Shown: positions 26,317 through 36,046, counted from the stretch's first letter. The stretch: 64,000 bases of DNA from Nitrospira sp. (GCA_009594995.1 VOPR01000016.1:31787-95786), one strand, 5' to 3'. Notes: generated from the sequence alone by a model not told the origin. Numbers and translations are program-made.

Positions 26317-28587
26317 TCAGAATTGGCCGCAGGATGATTCGCTTCGATGCAGCAGGGTCGGACGCAGACAGAATCCTCGCCACGGCGAATGATCCCAGGA
26401 CCAGTTCAGCAGTGCATATTCCGTGTGCGTGACACGGTTGTCGATGGTACGTCCAAATCCGCCGATGCGCAACGAGAAGCCGGCGGGGAGCAGGAAATCT
26501 TTCAAGAGTCCGAATTCCGTGAAATTGCCGGCGTAGTAGGCAGGATCGCCCTGTTCGTTCACAAAATGCTCACCGCGCCAAACGGTCACATAGGGCCGCC
26601 ACCCGTCGAGGTTCACCCCGGCGGTTAGCTGATACCCGCGCCCCCGCACGATCGGTGCGCCGCCTTGAGTCGGTTCGTTCTGGCTCGTGAGGTACAACGC
26701 CATCACATCGATCTCCTTGAACCAAGGCAAGGCAGACCAGTATCGGCCTGGCTGGAAGGTCAATTGCGGGCCGAAGGCCGTCAGGAAATTATTCGAGGCG
26801 GGTCTGTCGCGTGGAAGGCCTACGCCGAAGAACGTGCGGGATTCAGAGTATTGCGTCCCCCCGCTGTGAGCCCAATAGACCTGACCATTGAAGGAAAGGA
26901 ATCCCGCGCCTGCTCGCCCCGCATAGCCCACGTCGAAACGTTCCGCCTTTTGGAACGTTTCAAGCTGCTTCCAATTGATGAAGAGATCCTGCTGATAATG
27001 TTCTCGGTTCACCAGCAATTGGAAGCCCTGCTCGAGGGGGCGTGCAAACAACGTAGCATCGTTAAACAGCGCATCCACAAAAGGGTGGTTGCGCTTGATG
27101 GTGCCAGCAATCACCGATACCTGCGGCCAGAATTCATATTCTGCCGATAGGACCGGCTGCACGGTGTGGAAGCGTTGAGTGTCCCCGACAGGCAACCCTG
27201 CAAACACGCCGATATCAAAGTGTAGTCTCGGCGAAGGGGCATAGCGAAGTACCGGTGCCAGGTACTGTCCGGCGAAAGTGGCATTGGCTACGGGCCGTCC
27301 GCCGATCTGTCCGAGGCCGGAATAGTTAATGTTGTAGACGTAGGTCAGCGCATCGACCTTAGCTGTGAATCGCGGCTCGGTAGTTTCTGGCTGTTCGGAC
27401 GCCCCAGTGTTCTGAGTGGGGAACAGGTCTCTCATGAGGCGCCCGTCAGCCGTATCCCAGTTCCAGTTGAAGACCAGATATTGTTGATTGACCCACTTAA
27501 AGGTATCCCGGTTCTGATAATTCACCCCGTCTTCGGTGAAGAAGGCCCGGATGCGGCGTGCTTGGACGCCAAACTCGATGGAGGCCGACTCGCCGAGCGG
27601 GACGATCTTTGAGAGGCCGAATTCGGGGAAATTGCTGGCGGCGTATTCAGGGTCGCCCTGCTGACTCAAGAAGTGACGTCCCCTCCAAAAGGAGACCGAC
27701 GGCCTCCATCCCGAGAAGTCCATCCAGACGATCAGTTCATAGCCGCGCCCCCGAACGGCAGGGCCACCGGCGAGCGAGTCGTTCAACGACGTCAAATAGG
27801 TGGCGCGAATGCCGGCTTGGCGCCACCAGGTCAGGGCCTGGAAATATGTGGAGGGTTCCACGACCAGTTCTGGGCCTAGGGCGGTGGTGAGATTGTCGGC
27901 CGTATCGAACGATCGATCCAGCTTCCAGAGCGCCTGCCCATTGTGGACCCAATGGGCCTGGGCGTTGAAGCGGAACGGACCGGCCAGAAATTGCCCAGCA
28001 TAACCGACATCATAGCGATTCGTGGCGGAGCCACGGAACGCCTGTTCCCAGTTGATGAAGAGGTCTTGCCGATAGTGTCTGGAATCCACTAGCATTTGAG
28101 CCCCCTGCTCAATTGGGCGCAGGAAGCGATTGCCCCGATAGAAGACGGCATTGTGGAAATCCTGATGGGGTACACGCAGCGTTCCGATGATGCCCGTCAG
28201 CGCCTCGCTGGGCTGATAGGTCAACCGTAGGATGGGACGGACTTGTGAGATTTCGGTATCGTGCCCGAACGGCATGTTGACGAACACGCCCAGCTCAGCC
28301 TCAAGTCCGGGAAGCAGGCGTCTGTAGATCGAGGCATTCACCAAGTTGCCAATGAGAGTGGTATCTCGCCCAAGACCGTTCGTGAAGGTATTGTCTTCCA
28401 GCCCCTGTTTCTCCAGATTGAGGACGTAGGTGGTGGTGGAGAACCGCATGTCGACCAGATGAGAAGGGGCGGGGTGGTCGTTTTCTTCAGCGAGGAGCAG
28501 TCCGGGGAAGGCCAGTAGAGTCAGCGTGAGGAATAGGCATGCCCGTGAGAGACGACAAGAACGGCGATGGGTGGGGTGGAGTGTCAC
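26317..28587 (-). CDS. Large internally duplicated outer-membrane barrel protein
   Basis: About 756 residues from a proposed GTG at 28587, with a signal peptide (ACLFLTLTLLAFPGLLLAEE). The mature protein consists of two homologous halves of about 340-360 residues joined by a short linker (NTGASEQPETTEPR). Paired phrases show the duplication: RPIEQGAQMLV / RPLEQGFQLLV, YRQDLFINWEQ / YQQDLFINWKQ and VRGRGYELIV / VRGRGYQLTA. Strand-rich sequence with many aromatic residues indicates outer-membrane barrels. The start is uncertain because no Shine-Dalgarno is seen near 28587; a TTG at 28629 is an alternative. I do not recognise the family or a substrate. Confidence 0.72.
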   Translation of the reverse strand: MTLHPTHRRSCRLSRACLFLTLTLLAFPGLLLAEENDHPAPSHLVDMRFSTTTYVLNLEKQGLEDNTFTNGLGRDTTLIGNLVNASIYRRLLPGLEAELGVFVNMPFGHDTEISQVRPILRLTYQPSEALTGIIGTLRVPHQDFHNAVFYRGNRFLRPIEQGAQMLVDSRHYRQDLFINWEQAFRGSATNRYDVGYAGQFLAGPFRFNAQAHWVHNGQALWKLDRSFDTADNLTTALGPELVVEPSTYFQALTWWRQAGIRATYLTSLNDSLAGGPAVRGRGYELIVWMDFSGWRPSVSFWRGRHFLSQQGDPEYAASNFPEFGLSKIVPLGESASIEFGVQARRIRAFFTEDGVNYQNRDTFKWVNQQYLVFNWNWDTADGRLMRDLFPTQNTGASEQPETTEPRFTAKVDALTYVYNINYSGLGQIGGRPVANATFAGQYLAPVLRYAPSPRLHFDIGVFAGLPVGDTQRFHTVQPVLSAEYEFWPQVSVIAGTIKRNHPFVDALFNDATLFARPLEQGFQLLVNREHYQQDLFINWKQLETFQKAERFDVGYAGRAGAGFLSFNGQVYWAHSGGTQYSESRTFFGVGLPRDRPASNNFLTAFGPQLTFQPGRYWSALPWFKEIDVMALYLTSQNEPTQGGAPIVRGRGYQLTAGVNLDGWRPYVTVWRGEHFVNEQGDPAYYAGNFTEFGLLKDFLLPAGFSLRIGGFGRTIDNRVTHTEYALLNWSWDHSPWRGFCLRPTLLHRSESSCGQF
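26330..28460 (-). repeat. Tandem coding duplication inside the large barrel gene
   Basis: Two protein-level repeats of about 1 kb each (roughly 28460-27430 and 27375-26330). The best conserved stretch is GWRPSVSFWRGRHF in copy one and GWRPYVTVWRGEHF in copy two, followed by QQGDPEYAASNFPEFGL and EQGDPAYYAGNFTEFGL. Divergence between copies is considerable, so the duplication is old. Confidence 0.7.
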
Positions 28588-28688
28588 GTGTGGGGGGGGA
28601 TCATAAGAATCGGGACGGTGCCGCGTCAATGACCCTGTTATTGATACCCCACCGGGCTGGAAGGGGATAGGGTGCAGGGCGCGAGGTG

Positions 28689-30236
28689 ATGCTCCAGCCA
28701 ACTGAGAACAGAATGGAAAAAGAAGTCGGGAAAACGTTATCGGTACAAAGTTGGACATCGGCTTCGGTGATGTTGTTGGGGGTTACCGGGGCGAGTAAAG
28801 CGCTGGGGTTTTTCCGTGAACTGTTGTTGGCGAGTTACCTAGGTGCGAGTGGGCAGGTGGATGCGTATGCGGTTGCCTATGCGATTCCTCTCTTCTTGAT
28901 TGGCGGCGTTGGGTATGCCTTCTCGACGAGTATAGTTCCTGGATATCATCAAGAGGTGGCAGAGCGTGGACGTAAGGCGGGCACTCGATTTCTAGCCACC
29001 ACGTGTTTTTCAACGTTCGTGTGGTCCCTATTGTTGTTGATTCCTGTGTGGACTGTGCCGGAAGTGTTGGTAGGGGTAGCAGCTCCATCATTGCCGGACG
29101 GTACGGCCCGCTTGACCGCCGATCTGATGGGTTGGTTAGCGCTGTACGTGTTGTTGTTGAACATGGTGTATGTGTTGTCGGCGGCCTTTCATGCCCTCAG
29201 TCACTTTCGGGTGCCGGCGGCGAGTGAGCTGGTGTTTAACCTCACCGCGCTGGTGGTGTTTGTGGGCCTCGTTGCTCGCTGGGAGGTGCGCGCCTTGGTG
29301 ATTGGAAACTTGGTAGGCATTGCGGCCTGCGGCTTGCTGCTGGCTCTTGCCCTACTTAGCGTAAAGCGCGAATGGGGCGGGGGGATGGTTCGACCGGGGG
29401 AAGTGGGCGCCCCGCTGCTGACCTCTTTGCCCATCGCAGCATATTACCTCTGTTCACAGTTTCCAGGTATGCTCGCTAACTACTTTGCCGGGGGATTGGC
29501 CGAAGGCAGTATTGCGGCGTTCAGTTATGCCAAAATATTGCTGACCGCAGTGGTCACCCTTATTACGCTGAGCGTGGCACGCGGGGTTTTTCCGACCTTT
29601 GCTGACTTGTTTGCAAGCGGCCAACGGGAGGCGCTGCATCGGTTTGTGGTGGGGTTGGGCAAACTCGTCGTGGTGATCTTTGTGCCGCTATCGATAGTGG
29701 CTGTTGCGTATCGTGAACCGGTGTTGAGGGTGCTGTACCAGCGAGGGTTGTTCGATGATACGGCGCTCCAACTGACGGTGACAGCCTTTGCCTGCATGGC
29801 CATCGGACTGACCTTTGCGGCTTGGGAACCGATCGGCACACGCGCGCTCTATGCGGTGGGAGATGCCCGGTCTCCCTTGCTGGCTACGACGGGAAGTGTG
29901 TGTGTGCTGGTTCCGCTGTTAGTCGTCTTAACGCCCCTGTTCGGACTGGGCGGCGTCGCGCTGAGCCTGTCACTGGCCTTAGCTGCGGATAGTGCGCTAC
30001 AGGTGTTGTATCTGGGGCGAAGGTTGGAATCGTCCATCGGGCTAGACCTCGCATCATTCTTCGTAAAATGCACTGCCTGCGCGTCGCTAGCGGGAGGTTT
30101 CCTGTTCATGCTCCCAGGTGTTGGCTTGGGTGTTGTGTGTGCTGGCACCGTCCTCTTTGCCTGCGCGTATGCACTGTTGGTTCAGGTATTGGTGCAGCCG
30201 ATCCGGTCAATTGTGATGGTGACCGCTGCACGGTAG
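28689..30236 (+). CDS. murJ: MurJ/MviN-like lipid-linked oligosaccharide flippase
   Basis: A polytopic membrane protein of about 515 residues and roughly 14 TM segments of the MOP superfamily. The N-terminal ASKALGFFRELLLASYLGA followed by VDAYAVAYAIP is a good match to MurJ. The C-terminal half has ALYAVGDARSPLLATTGSV, similar to the MurJ segment with an aromatic and Asp before the late helices. It could flip lipid II or serve as the repeat-unit flippase of the polysaccharide locus that starts here; no other Wzx candidate is present. GCGAGG lies before GTG 28686/ATG 28689; ATG at 28713 is also possible. Confidence 0.75.
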   Translation: MLQPTENRMEKEVGKTLSVQSWTSASVMLLGVTGASKALGFFRELLLASYLGASGQVDAYAVAYAIPLFLIGGVGYAFSTSIVPGYHQEVAERGRKAGTRFLATTCFSTFVWSLLLLIPVWTVPEVLVGVAAPSLPDGTARLTADLMGWLALYVLLLNMVYVLSAAFHALSHFRVPAASELVFNLTALVVFVGLVARWEVRALVIGNLVGIAACGLLLALALLSVKREWGGGMVRPGEVGAPLLTSLPIAAYYLCSQFPGMLANYFAGGLAEGSIAAFSYAKILLTAVVTLITLSVARGVFPTFADLFASGQREALHRFVVGLGKLVVVIFVPLSIVAVAYREPVLRVLYQRGLFDDTALQLTVTAFACMAIGLTFAAWEPIGTRALYAVGDARSPLLATTGSVCVLVPLLVVLTPLFGLGGVALSLSLALAADSALQVLYLGRRLESSIGLDLASFFVKCTACASLAGGFLFMLPGVGLGVVCAGTVLFACAYALLVQVLVQPIRSIVMVTAAR

Positions 30237-30246
30237 GGAGCATGGT

Positions 30247-31590
30247 GTGCGCAAGAGTTTGAGAATGACGGATCCATCAGGTCAATCTGCCGCTTCTGGT
30301 CCGCAAGTATCCATGCAGTTGGATCCCTTTCTCATCCTGAGCATGTGGTTGGGGATCTCACTTCTTTTTGTGAATCCAAGCAAAGACGGCTGGTTTGAGT
30401 GGCTTTACCTGCCCGTCGCTTCAGGTTACGGGCTGTCTCTATTTGAGGCTGTCGCAATATTTGTGAACGTGGTGGTGATTGTGGCAAAGGGCTTCGTGGT
30501 GAAGCCGGCAGAGCGTCGCATTATTTTAGCCTTATTCCTTGTCTTGTGTAGTAGGGCCATTTCGATTGTTCTCGCGCAAGAATCCACCCCCGACCAATTC
30601 CTAAGTCTCCTGCGGTATTCCGGAATCGCTGTCCTTATCATCGGTTCTGCAGGCCTCTTTAGCGTGCGTTCGAGCAGGACGGCTTTTGTCGTGGGCGCTA
30701 CCATTGCTGCACTGACAGAGGCTCTCGGCGGGATGTTAATCACCTTGTCGTCGAGCGGAGAGCAACGGGGCATTCTGGTTAGCGAAGGCGCCTATGTGGT
30801 GGAAGCATTTATTGCGACGCTGTGTTTGCTCGTTGCTGCGAAGCGTGTCAATTTCGTTTTTCCCGCAGGATTGGGGTTGGTTGTAATCATCGGAGGAGTG
30901 CTGGCGAGTCTCACACGCACAGGAATGATCCTCGCTGCCCTTTCACTGGCCCTGGCCTATGGATATTTGGCCTACAGCCAAAGGTCCAAGCGCTACCAGA
31001 TGCTTCTCGTCGGCGGCGGGTTGGCCACGCTAGTGGCGGGTCTCTGCGCAGTGGCCTATCTTTCCCTGCCGCGTGTGGGACAGGTTATCGAAGAAAGAAT
31101 TCTGATGGCGTTTCATGGGGAAGGATCGGTTCTGGAACGGTATTATCTGTGGGATAGGGCTCTTGCTGCGTTTCTTGAGTACCCGATCACAGGCATTGGT
31201 TCAGGCGGGTTCGCTCGACAGCAGGCTAGTCTGCCTCAGCTTTTTGGGATTGAGTCTCCCTACCAATACACTGATGTTGAGGAATTGCCGGGGGTGCATA
31301 ATTTGGTCTTAGGTGTTGCGTCAGAAACAGGACTGGCGGGATTATCTGCCTATGCAGTTTGGTTCAGCATAGTTATCATGCTTTCTGTTCGGGCGCTGAA
31401 GGTTGGGCGCTCCTCTTCCGAAGTTGCTCCCATCGCTGCCGCTATTCTTCTATTGGCCTTGGCTTTGTCTGACTTTTGGGCAAGTGGCAGTTTCTTGCCG
31501 AGCTTTTCAATTCTCGCAGGTTTTGTCCTCGGTTGGTTGCGTGAGTTGAGAGCGGCGGCTCTTGACCATAGCCGCCTCGGTTTCGCTTAG
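30247..31590 (+). CDS. O-antigen ligase/polymerase family protein
   Basis: A 447-residue polytopic membrane protein of the Wzy/WaaL type that joins or polymerises lipid-linked polysaccharide repeats on the periplasmic side. About eleven TM segments are apparent. The characteristic periplasmic loop contains the Gly-rich ITGIGSGGFARQQ and the catalytic-type His in PGVHNLVLGVASETGLAG; SLTRTGMILAALSLALAYG precedes it. GGGAGC lies before the GTG start. Whether it is polymerase or ligase cannot be told from sequence alone. It begins 11 bp after the flippase gene. Confidence 0.78.
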   Translation: MRKSLRMTDPSGQSAASGPQVSMQLDPFLILSMWLGISLLFVNPSKDGWFEWLYLPVASGYGLSLFEAVAIFVNVVVIVAKGFVVKPAERRIILALFLVLCSRAISIVLAQESTPDQFLSLLRYSGIAVLIIGSAGLFSVRSSRTAFVVGATIAALTEALGGMLITLSSSGEQRGILVSEGAYVVEAFIATLCLLVAAKRVNFVFPAGLGLVVIIGGVLASLTRTGMILAALSLALAYGYLAYSQRSKRYQMLLVGGGLATLVAGLCAVAYLSLPRVGQVIEERILMAFHGEGSVLERYYLWDRALAAFLEYPITGIGSGGFARQQASLPQLFGIESPYQYTDVEELPGVHNLVLGVASETGLAGLSAYAVWFSIVIMLSVRALKVGRSSSEVAPIAAAILLLALALSDFWASGSFLPSFSILAGFVLGWLRELRAAALDHSRLGFA

Positions 31591-31702
31591 CAACAGAGGT
31601 AATTGGTTGGCTCCTGGGGTATCCCGATTAGATTTATCCTGCCACGATTCCCTCATGTGCGTGTGCTGAGAGTCACGGGTTCCAACGGTTGGAAGGTGTG
31701 AT

Positions 31703-32737
31703 GTGGATAGACTTGTGGTCTTCCAGACGTGGGGAATCGGGGACATGGTGATGACGACACCAATGCTGCGCCATCTGCGCGCACATCTTCCTCAAGCACA
31801 TCTTACTGTCGTTGCCGGCTCGGCGGCCGCAGCGGAGGTAATTCAGAATTCATCACTATGCGATGATATTCGCATGATGTCCTTCCGGGATAGTTCGCCC
31901 ATCTCGATTCTCCGATTTTTTTTGCGCCTGCGAAAAGATAGGTTTGACGCTGCAGTAGTTGCGAGTCGACTCTCGCCAAGAATCGCGCTTTGCCTCCGCA
32001 CGTTCTCCGGGGTCAAGATTGTGATGGGGGATGGAGCGGGGGCTCGGGGGTGGGGATATACCCACTGGCGAGCGGTTGATGTGAGCCATCATAAAGTCAT
32101 GGAGAATCTCTCCATTCTTGAACCATTATGGCCCACTGAGTCGGCGGGGGCTGTGTATTTTCATCTGGATGAAAGTGCCCGAACTGAGGCCGCATCTGCC
32201 TGGGCCAACTCCCAGCTTGAAGGTTACGATGTGCTGGGCATTCATCCTGGCGGAGGAGCTAGTGAATGTCCGGACAAAGCGTTGCCCGTCGAGTTATGCC
32301 GGAACGTGGTGGCGCAGTATTTAGCCGGAGCAAGCAACCGAAAAGTAGTAATCTATTTCGGCCCGGACGAGATCGACCTTCTACGAAACTATGAATGGGG
32401 ACTCGACCGAGTAGTGCTGCTGGCAGGCCTGAGCTTGCGTGTGACAGCGGCCATGATAGCAAGAACTCGTGTGTTCTTGGCGGGCGATACGGGAATCGGA
32501 CATGTTGCGGCTGCCGTAGGGACTCCCGTTGTGACAATCGCCGGGCCTACAGATATCGTACATACTAGGCCTTGGGGTGAAGGGCATCAGGTTATTCGGT
32601 CCGAAACACCTCCTGATTGTATGCCCTGCTATGAAACACCGCTGTATGGCAGATGCCCGTATGGACAGGAGTGCATGCGGGAAATCCGTGGAGGCGCTGT
32701 ACTCCGTTCCGTATTGGCATCGATGGGATCCATGTGA
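31703..32737 (+). CDS. GT9-family glycosyltransferase (heptosyltransferase-like)
   Basis: A 344-residue GT-B enzyme. The N-terminus has the GT9 signature VVFQTWGIGDMVMTTPMLRHL, and the C-terminal nucleotide-sugar half has LGIHPGGGASECPDKALP, FLAGDTGIGHVAAAVGTPVV and ITGPTD-like IAGPTDIVHTRPWG. GT9 members add heptose or other sugars to LPS core or surface glycans. A Cys cluster near the C-terminus (CMPCYETPLYGRCPYGQEC) is common in this family. The GTG start is preceded by GGAAGG. Substrate unknown. Confidence 0.85.
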   Translation: MDRLVVFQTWGIGDMVMTTPMLRHLRAHLPQAHLTVVAGSAAAAEVIQNSSLCDDIRMMSFRDSSPISILRFFLRLRKDRFDAAVVASRLSPRIALCLRTFSGVKIVMGDGAGARGWGYTHWRAVDVSHHKVMENLSILEPLWPTESAGAVYFHLDESARTEAASAWANSQLEGYDVLGIHPGGGASECPDKALPVELCRNVVAQYLAGASNRKVVIYFGPDEIDLLRNYEWGLDRVVLLAGLSLRVTAAMIARTRVFLAGDTGIGHVAAAVGTPVVTIAGPTDIVHTRPWGEGHQVIRSETPPDCMPCYETPLYGRCPYGQECMREIRGGAVLRSVLASMGSM

Positions 32738-32814
32738 TGGCAGACTGTGATGTGTAGCGCTTGTACCTTCGTGGGAGGAGAACTCTCGCGTCGTGTTCGA
32801 CTTCCGGGTTACTT

Positions 32815-33975
32815 ATGACATTCAGGGTTCATGAGATAACAAAAGTCACGATCCTGAGCCTGCTCCCTCTGCTAGCGATAGTGGCCTTTTTCGTTCTTGG
32901 AGAGACATCTATCCGAATCTATTATTTCACGGTAGAAGGCGTATCTGTTGCTCAGTGGCATCGATTTCTTGTCGGGCATTTTGGCAATTCCACACTCGAT
33001 GAGAATTTGGGGTGGAAAGCTACAGAGGGTTACCACGTTGTTCGTATGGAAAAGACAAGCCAGGGAGTCCCGTACACACTGGATTTGACACAAGACGAGA
33101 AGGGTTTCCGAATGTATGGTCGGCCGACCAGTTCGAAGACCAAGGTCTTTGTTGTTGGCGATTCATTCACCCACGCTCGTGAGGTATCCGACAGGAAAAC
33201 ATATTACGCACTGGTGGCGAAGAATCTCGATATTGAGATGTTCGCCTACGGTGTGGAAAACTTCGGTACGCTACAGGAATATATGGTTTTCGATCGGTTT
33301 GTTGATGAGATCAAGCCGGATTTGGTGATATGGCAATACTGCTTTAATGACTTCGTAAATAATGATCCAGCGCTGGAAGGCCGTACGAGGCTGCACACAG
33401 ACTTTCGTCAAAGGCCGTATTGGGTGGATGGAAAAATAGTTCATGCAATGCCTGGGTCAGCCTGGGGAGCGGTTCGAAAGTTGGCATATCGGTACTCCCG
33501 ATTCGTGGTTTTTTTGTTGAGCCGGATAGATAGGCTCTACGGCAAGTACTTTCTGGACAGTGTCGAGTCGGAGATTGAGCAGCAGGCGGATCAGCATCCT
33601 GGATTTAAACGGGCTGCCAGTACAACGAGTGAGATCATGGGCCGTGTTCGTGCTCGAGCAGGTGCACGTCCGATCGTGGCCTTCACCTGTAAGGCGGTAG
33701 AGCCCTATAATACGGCGCTGAAGGAGATTTCGCATGAACACGGCATTCTGTTCGTCGAGGAGGTTGCGTTGGCGGTAGATGAAGCGGCGCGTCGGGGCGA
33801 GGATGTGTTCCATGCAGACGGAGCACATTGGAGTGAGACTGGCCATCGGGTGGCCGGTGAGGTTTTAGCAAGGCATCTTCGTTCGCTGCTTGCGAGGGAT
33901 CAACGTATGAATCGGGTGCCGGGGTCATTTTGGGACAACTCCCCAGAGGAGCGTAGGGTGGCGCTGTATGACTAG
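32815..33975 (+). CDS. Membrane-anchored SGNH/GDSL-like hydrolase
   Basis: A protein of about 386 residues with one N-terminal TM segment (ITKVTILSLLPLLAIVAFFVL) and an extracytoplasmic SGNH-type domain. The nucleophile block is VFVVGDSFTHAREV, the Asn block lies in WQYCFNDFVNND, and the catalytic Asp/His pair lies in FHADGAHWSETGHRVAGEVL. Such proteins add or remove O-acetyl groups on surface glycans, but here this is inference from the locus. A TTG at 32761 would lengthen it by 18 residues. The next gene begins within its last 8 bp, so the two are coupled. Confidence 0.8.
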   Translation: MTFRVHEITKVTILSLLPLLAIVAFFVLGETSIRIYYFTVEGVSVAQWHRFLVGHFGNSTLDENLGWKATEGYHVVRMEKTSQGVPYTLDLTQDEKGFRMYGRPTSSKTKVFVVGDSFTHAREVSDRKTYYALVAKNLDIEMFAYGVENFGTLQEYMVFDRFVDEIKPDLVIWQYCFNDFVNNDPALEGRTRLHTDFRQRPYWVDGKIVHAMPGSAWGAVRKLAYRYSRFVVFLLSRIDRLYGKYFLDSVESEIEQQADQHPGFKRAASTTSEIMGRVRARAGARPIVAFTCKAVEPYNTALKEISHEHGILFVEEVALAVDEAARRGEDVFHADGAHWSETGHRVAGEVLARHLRSLLARDQRMNRVPGSFWDNSPEERRVALYD

Positions 33976-35140
33976 TAATGCACGCTCTCAGGGGGCAATC
34001 CCTGCATCAATTGCCCACAGTGTCCCCCTCGTCTCAATCGTTATTCCATGCCGGAATGAGCGAATCTTCATGAGCGGGTGTCTCGATTCCGTTCTGGCGA
34101 ATGATTTTCCAAAGGAGCAATTGGAGGTGCTCGTCATAGATGGTTCCAGTGAGGATGGAACGCGGGAGTTGCTTGATCGTTATGCCCGTGAATATGCCAT
34201 TATTTCAGTTTTAGATAACCCGAAATGCGTGACGCCCGCCGCATTGAACATTGGAATCAAAGCGGCTCGTGGGGCTATTGTCATGCGAATGGATGCGCAT
34301 GCTGAGTACGAAAGGGGATACATCTCTCAATGTGTGGAGGCATTGGGTAAATACCAGGCGGACAATGTTGGGGGCATAATTAGAACCCTTCCCCGGAAGG
34401 AAAGTCTCGTGGGCCGCAGTATTGTAAAGGCTCTCTCGAATCCTTTTGGGGTTGGGAACTCACATTTCCGTCTGGGATGGGCAAGGGAGCCGATGATTGT
34501 CGACACCGTGCCATTTTTCTGCGTGCGGCGCCAGGTCTTTCAGGAGCTCGGTGGCTTTAACGAAACGCTTGTGCGAGGGGAGGATATAGAATTTAATCAC
34601 CGTCTGAATCAGGCCAGCGTATTCAATGAACGGCTGACTCGTGGCCAGGATATGGAATTTAGCCTCCGCTTGAGAAAAGCCGGTGGCCGTACCATTCTCG
34701 TGCCGGATATAGTCAGCTATTATTTTGCTCGATCAGATCTCAGATCATTCTGGTGCCATAACTGGATCAATGGTGTGTGGGCGGTACTGCCCTTTGCCTA
34801 CAGTACGGTCTTCCCGGTGAGTGTGCGGCATCTTGTTCCATTGTGTTTTGTTGGCAGCCTGGTAACCACCGTGCCTTTGCTGATGTGGAATAGCGCGTTT
34901 GAGTGGCTCCTCGTGGCCATTCTTACGGCCTATTCAACCGTTAACATTGGGGTTTCACTCCATGTCGCATGGAAGGCAAAAGATCCGCGATATGCCTTTC
35001 TGATGCCGTGCATCTTTGCCTTGCTGCATTTTGGGTATGGGCTGGGCTCATTGTGGGGGGCGGCGAAACTCCTGGTGACCCCGGAGTTTTGGCACAGGGT
35101 CATGATACCGGAGGCACGCCGTGCAACCTCAGCCTCATAG
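33968..35140 (+). CDS. GT2-family glycosyltransferase
   Basis: A 390-residue inner-membrane GT-A glycosyltransferase of the succinoglycan/ExoA type. The nucleotide-sugar site is visible as SIVIPCRNERIFMSGCLDSV, VLVIDGSSEDGTREL and the DXD-like VMRMDAHAEYERGY. The acceptor region VDTVPFFCVRRQVFQELGGF and a C-terminal set of TM segments follow. Unusually, the block FNETLVRGEDIEF is repeated 22 codons later as FNERLTRGQDMEF, an internal tandem duplication where relatives have one copy. It overlaps the preceding gene by 8 bp and the next by 20 bp. Confidence 0.88.
   Translation: MTSNARSQGAIPASIAHSVPLVSIVIPCRNERIFMSGCLDSVLANDFPKEQLEVLVIDGSSEDGTRELLDRYAREYAIISVLDNPKCVTPAALNIGIKAARGAIVMRMDAHAEYERGYISQCVEALGKYQADNVGGIIRTLPRKESLVGRSIVKALSNPFGVGNSHFRLGWAREPMIVDTVPFFCVRRQVFQELGGFNETLVRGEDIEFNHRLNQASVFNERLTRGQDMEFSLRLRKAGGRTILVPDIVSYYFARSDLRSFWCHNWINGVWAVLPFAYSTVFPVSVRHLVPLCFVGSLVTTVPLLMWNSAFEWLLVAILTAYSTVNIGVSLHVAWKAKDPRYAFLMPCIFALLHFGYGLGSLWGAAKLLVTPEFWHRVMIPEARRATSAS
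34556..34681 (+). repeat. 66-bp tandem duplication within the GT2 gene
   Basis: Codons for FNETLVRGEDIEFNHRLNQA (34556-34615) are followed after two codons by FNERLTRGQDMEFSLRLRKA (34622-34681), a period of 66 bp that keeps the frame. The copies differ at several bases; the second is closer to the family sequence. The block includes the conserved Glu/Asp-Asp of the acceptor/catalytic region. Confidence 0.8.
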
Positions 35141-35912
35141 GAAGGAGCTTGAGCGGGATCTGCACGACCACCTTCGTGGCAGTGGAAAGCACGATCCTCA
35201 CTGTAACTCCAACAAGAAGTTCTATTCGATCAGCCGCCTTAACGAGGACCACGTTCAGGCCTGGCTTGCGCAGCGTTGCGCAGGGAAAATCGTTCTCGAC
35301 TATTGTTGCGGGAACGGGCAGCAAGCGCTCTGGTTGGCGAACCGTGGCGCAGTCGCTCACGGGATCGATATCTCCCCGGTGTCTATCGAGAATGCTCGTC
35401 GAGAAGCCGATCAACGAGCATTGTCGGGGAAGGTGACGTTCCAGGTCATGGATGCCGAGGCAACGGGGTTTGCCGACAGCTTTTTCGATCTGATCGTAAT
35501 CAGTGGAGTGTTGCACCATTTAGACCTTGACCGTGCCTATCGGGAACTTGCGCGTATCCTCAAACCGAATGGGCTGATCATTGTGACGGAGGCTTTGCGT
35601 CACAACCTCTTGATTCATTGGTATCGTAAGCTCACGCCCCATCTTCGGTCTGCCTGGGAGACTGAGCATATTTTGGGGAAAGAAGAAATTTTCTCTGCCT
35701 CCCGGTATTTTGGAGCGGTTCGTGTTGAACGCTTTTTTCATCTCGCCACGTTGGGCGCGGTCCCTTTCCGGAATCTGTCTCTGTTCGTCCCTGTTCTGAA
35801 TCTGCTTCAGGCCGTCGATACGGCCCTCCTTCGCCTGCCCTGGCTCAAATGGCAGTCTTGGATGGCCGTATTTGTGCTGGAGCAGCCCATCAAAGGCCCA
35901 TCGTCCTCGTAA
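35121..35912 (+). CDS. Class I SAM-dependent methyltransferase
   Basis: A 263-residue soluble enzyme with Rossmann-like methyltransferase motifs. Motif I is VLDYCCGNGQQALWLANRG, an acidic residue in GIDISPVSIENARR follows, then FQVMDAEATGF and the post-motif LIVISGVLHHLDLDRAYREL with LARILKPNGLIIVTE. It starts with GTG inside the end of the GT2 gene. It probably methylates a sugar or lipid-linked intermediate of the surface polysaccharide; the substrate cannot be inferred. 134 bp without a gene separates it from the sugar transferase. Confidence 0.82.
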   Translation: MQPQPHRKELERDLHDHLRGSGKHDPHCNSNKKFYSISRLNEDHVQAWLAQRCAGKIVLDYCCGNGQQALWLANRGAVAHGIDISPVSIENARREADQRALSGKVTFQVMDAEATGFADSFFDLIVISGVLHHLDLDRAYRELARILKPNGLIIVTEALRHNLLIHWYRKLTPHLRSAWETEHILGKEEIFSASRYFGAVRVERFFHLATLGAVPFRNLSLFVPVLNLLQAVDTALLRLPWLKWQSWMAVFVLEQPIKGPSSS

Positions 35913-36046
35913 AGAAATGCTCTTGAAGCCGTACCGTCTCACCAGCGATACTGCGGAATTAGGGCGGTACGCATGCGGCTGATTTCGCGCCGTGCTTGGG
36001 TGAAAGTCGATTGTAGGCCGACTGTGAGAGGGGCGCAGTGGTATCT

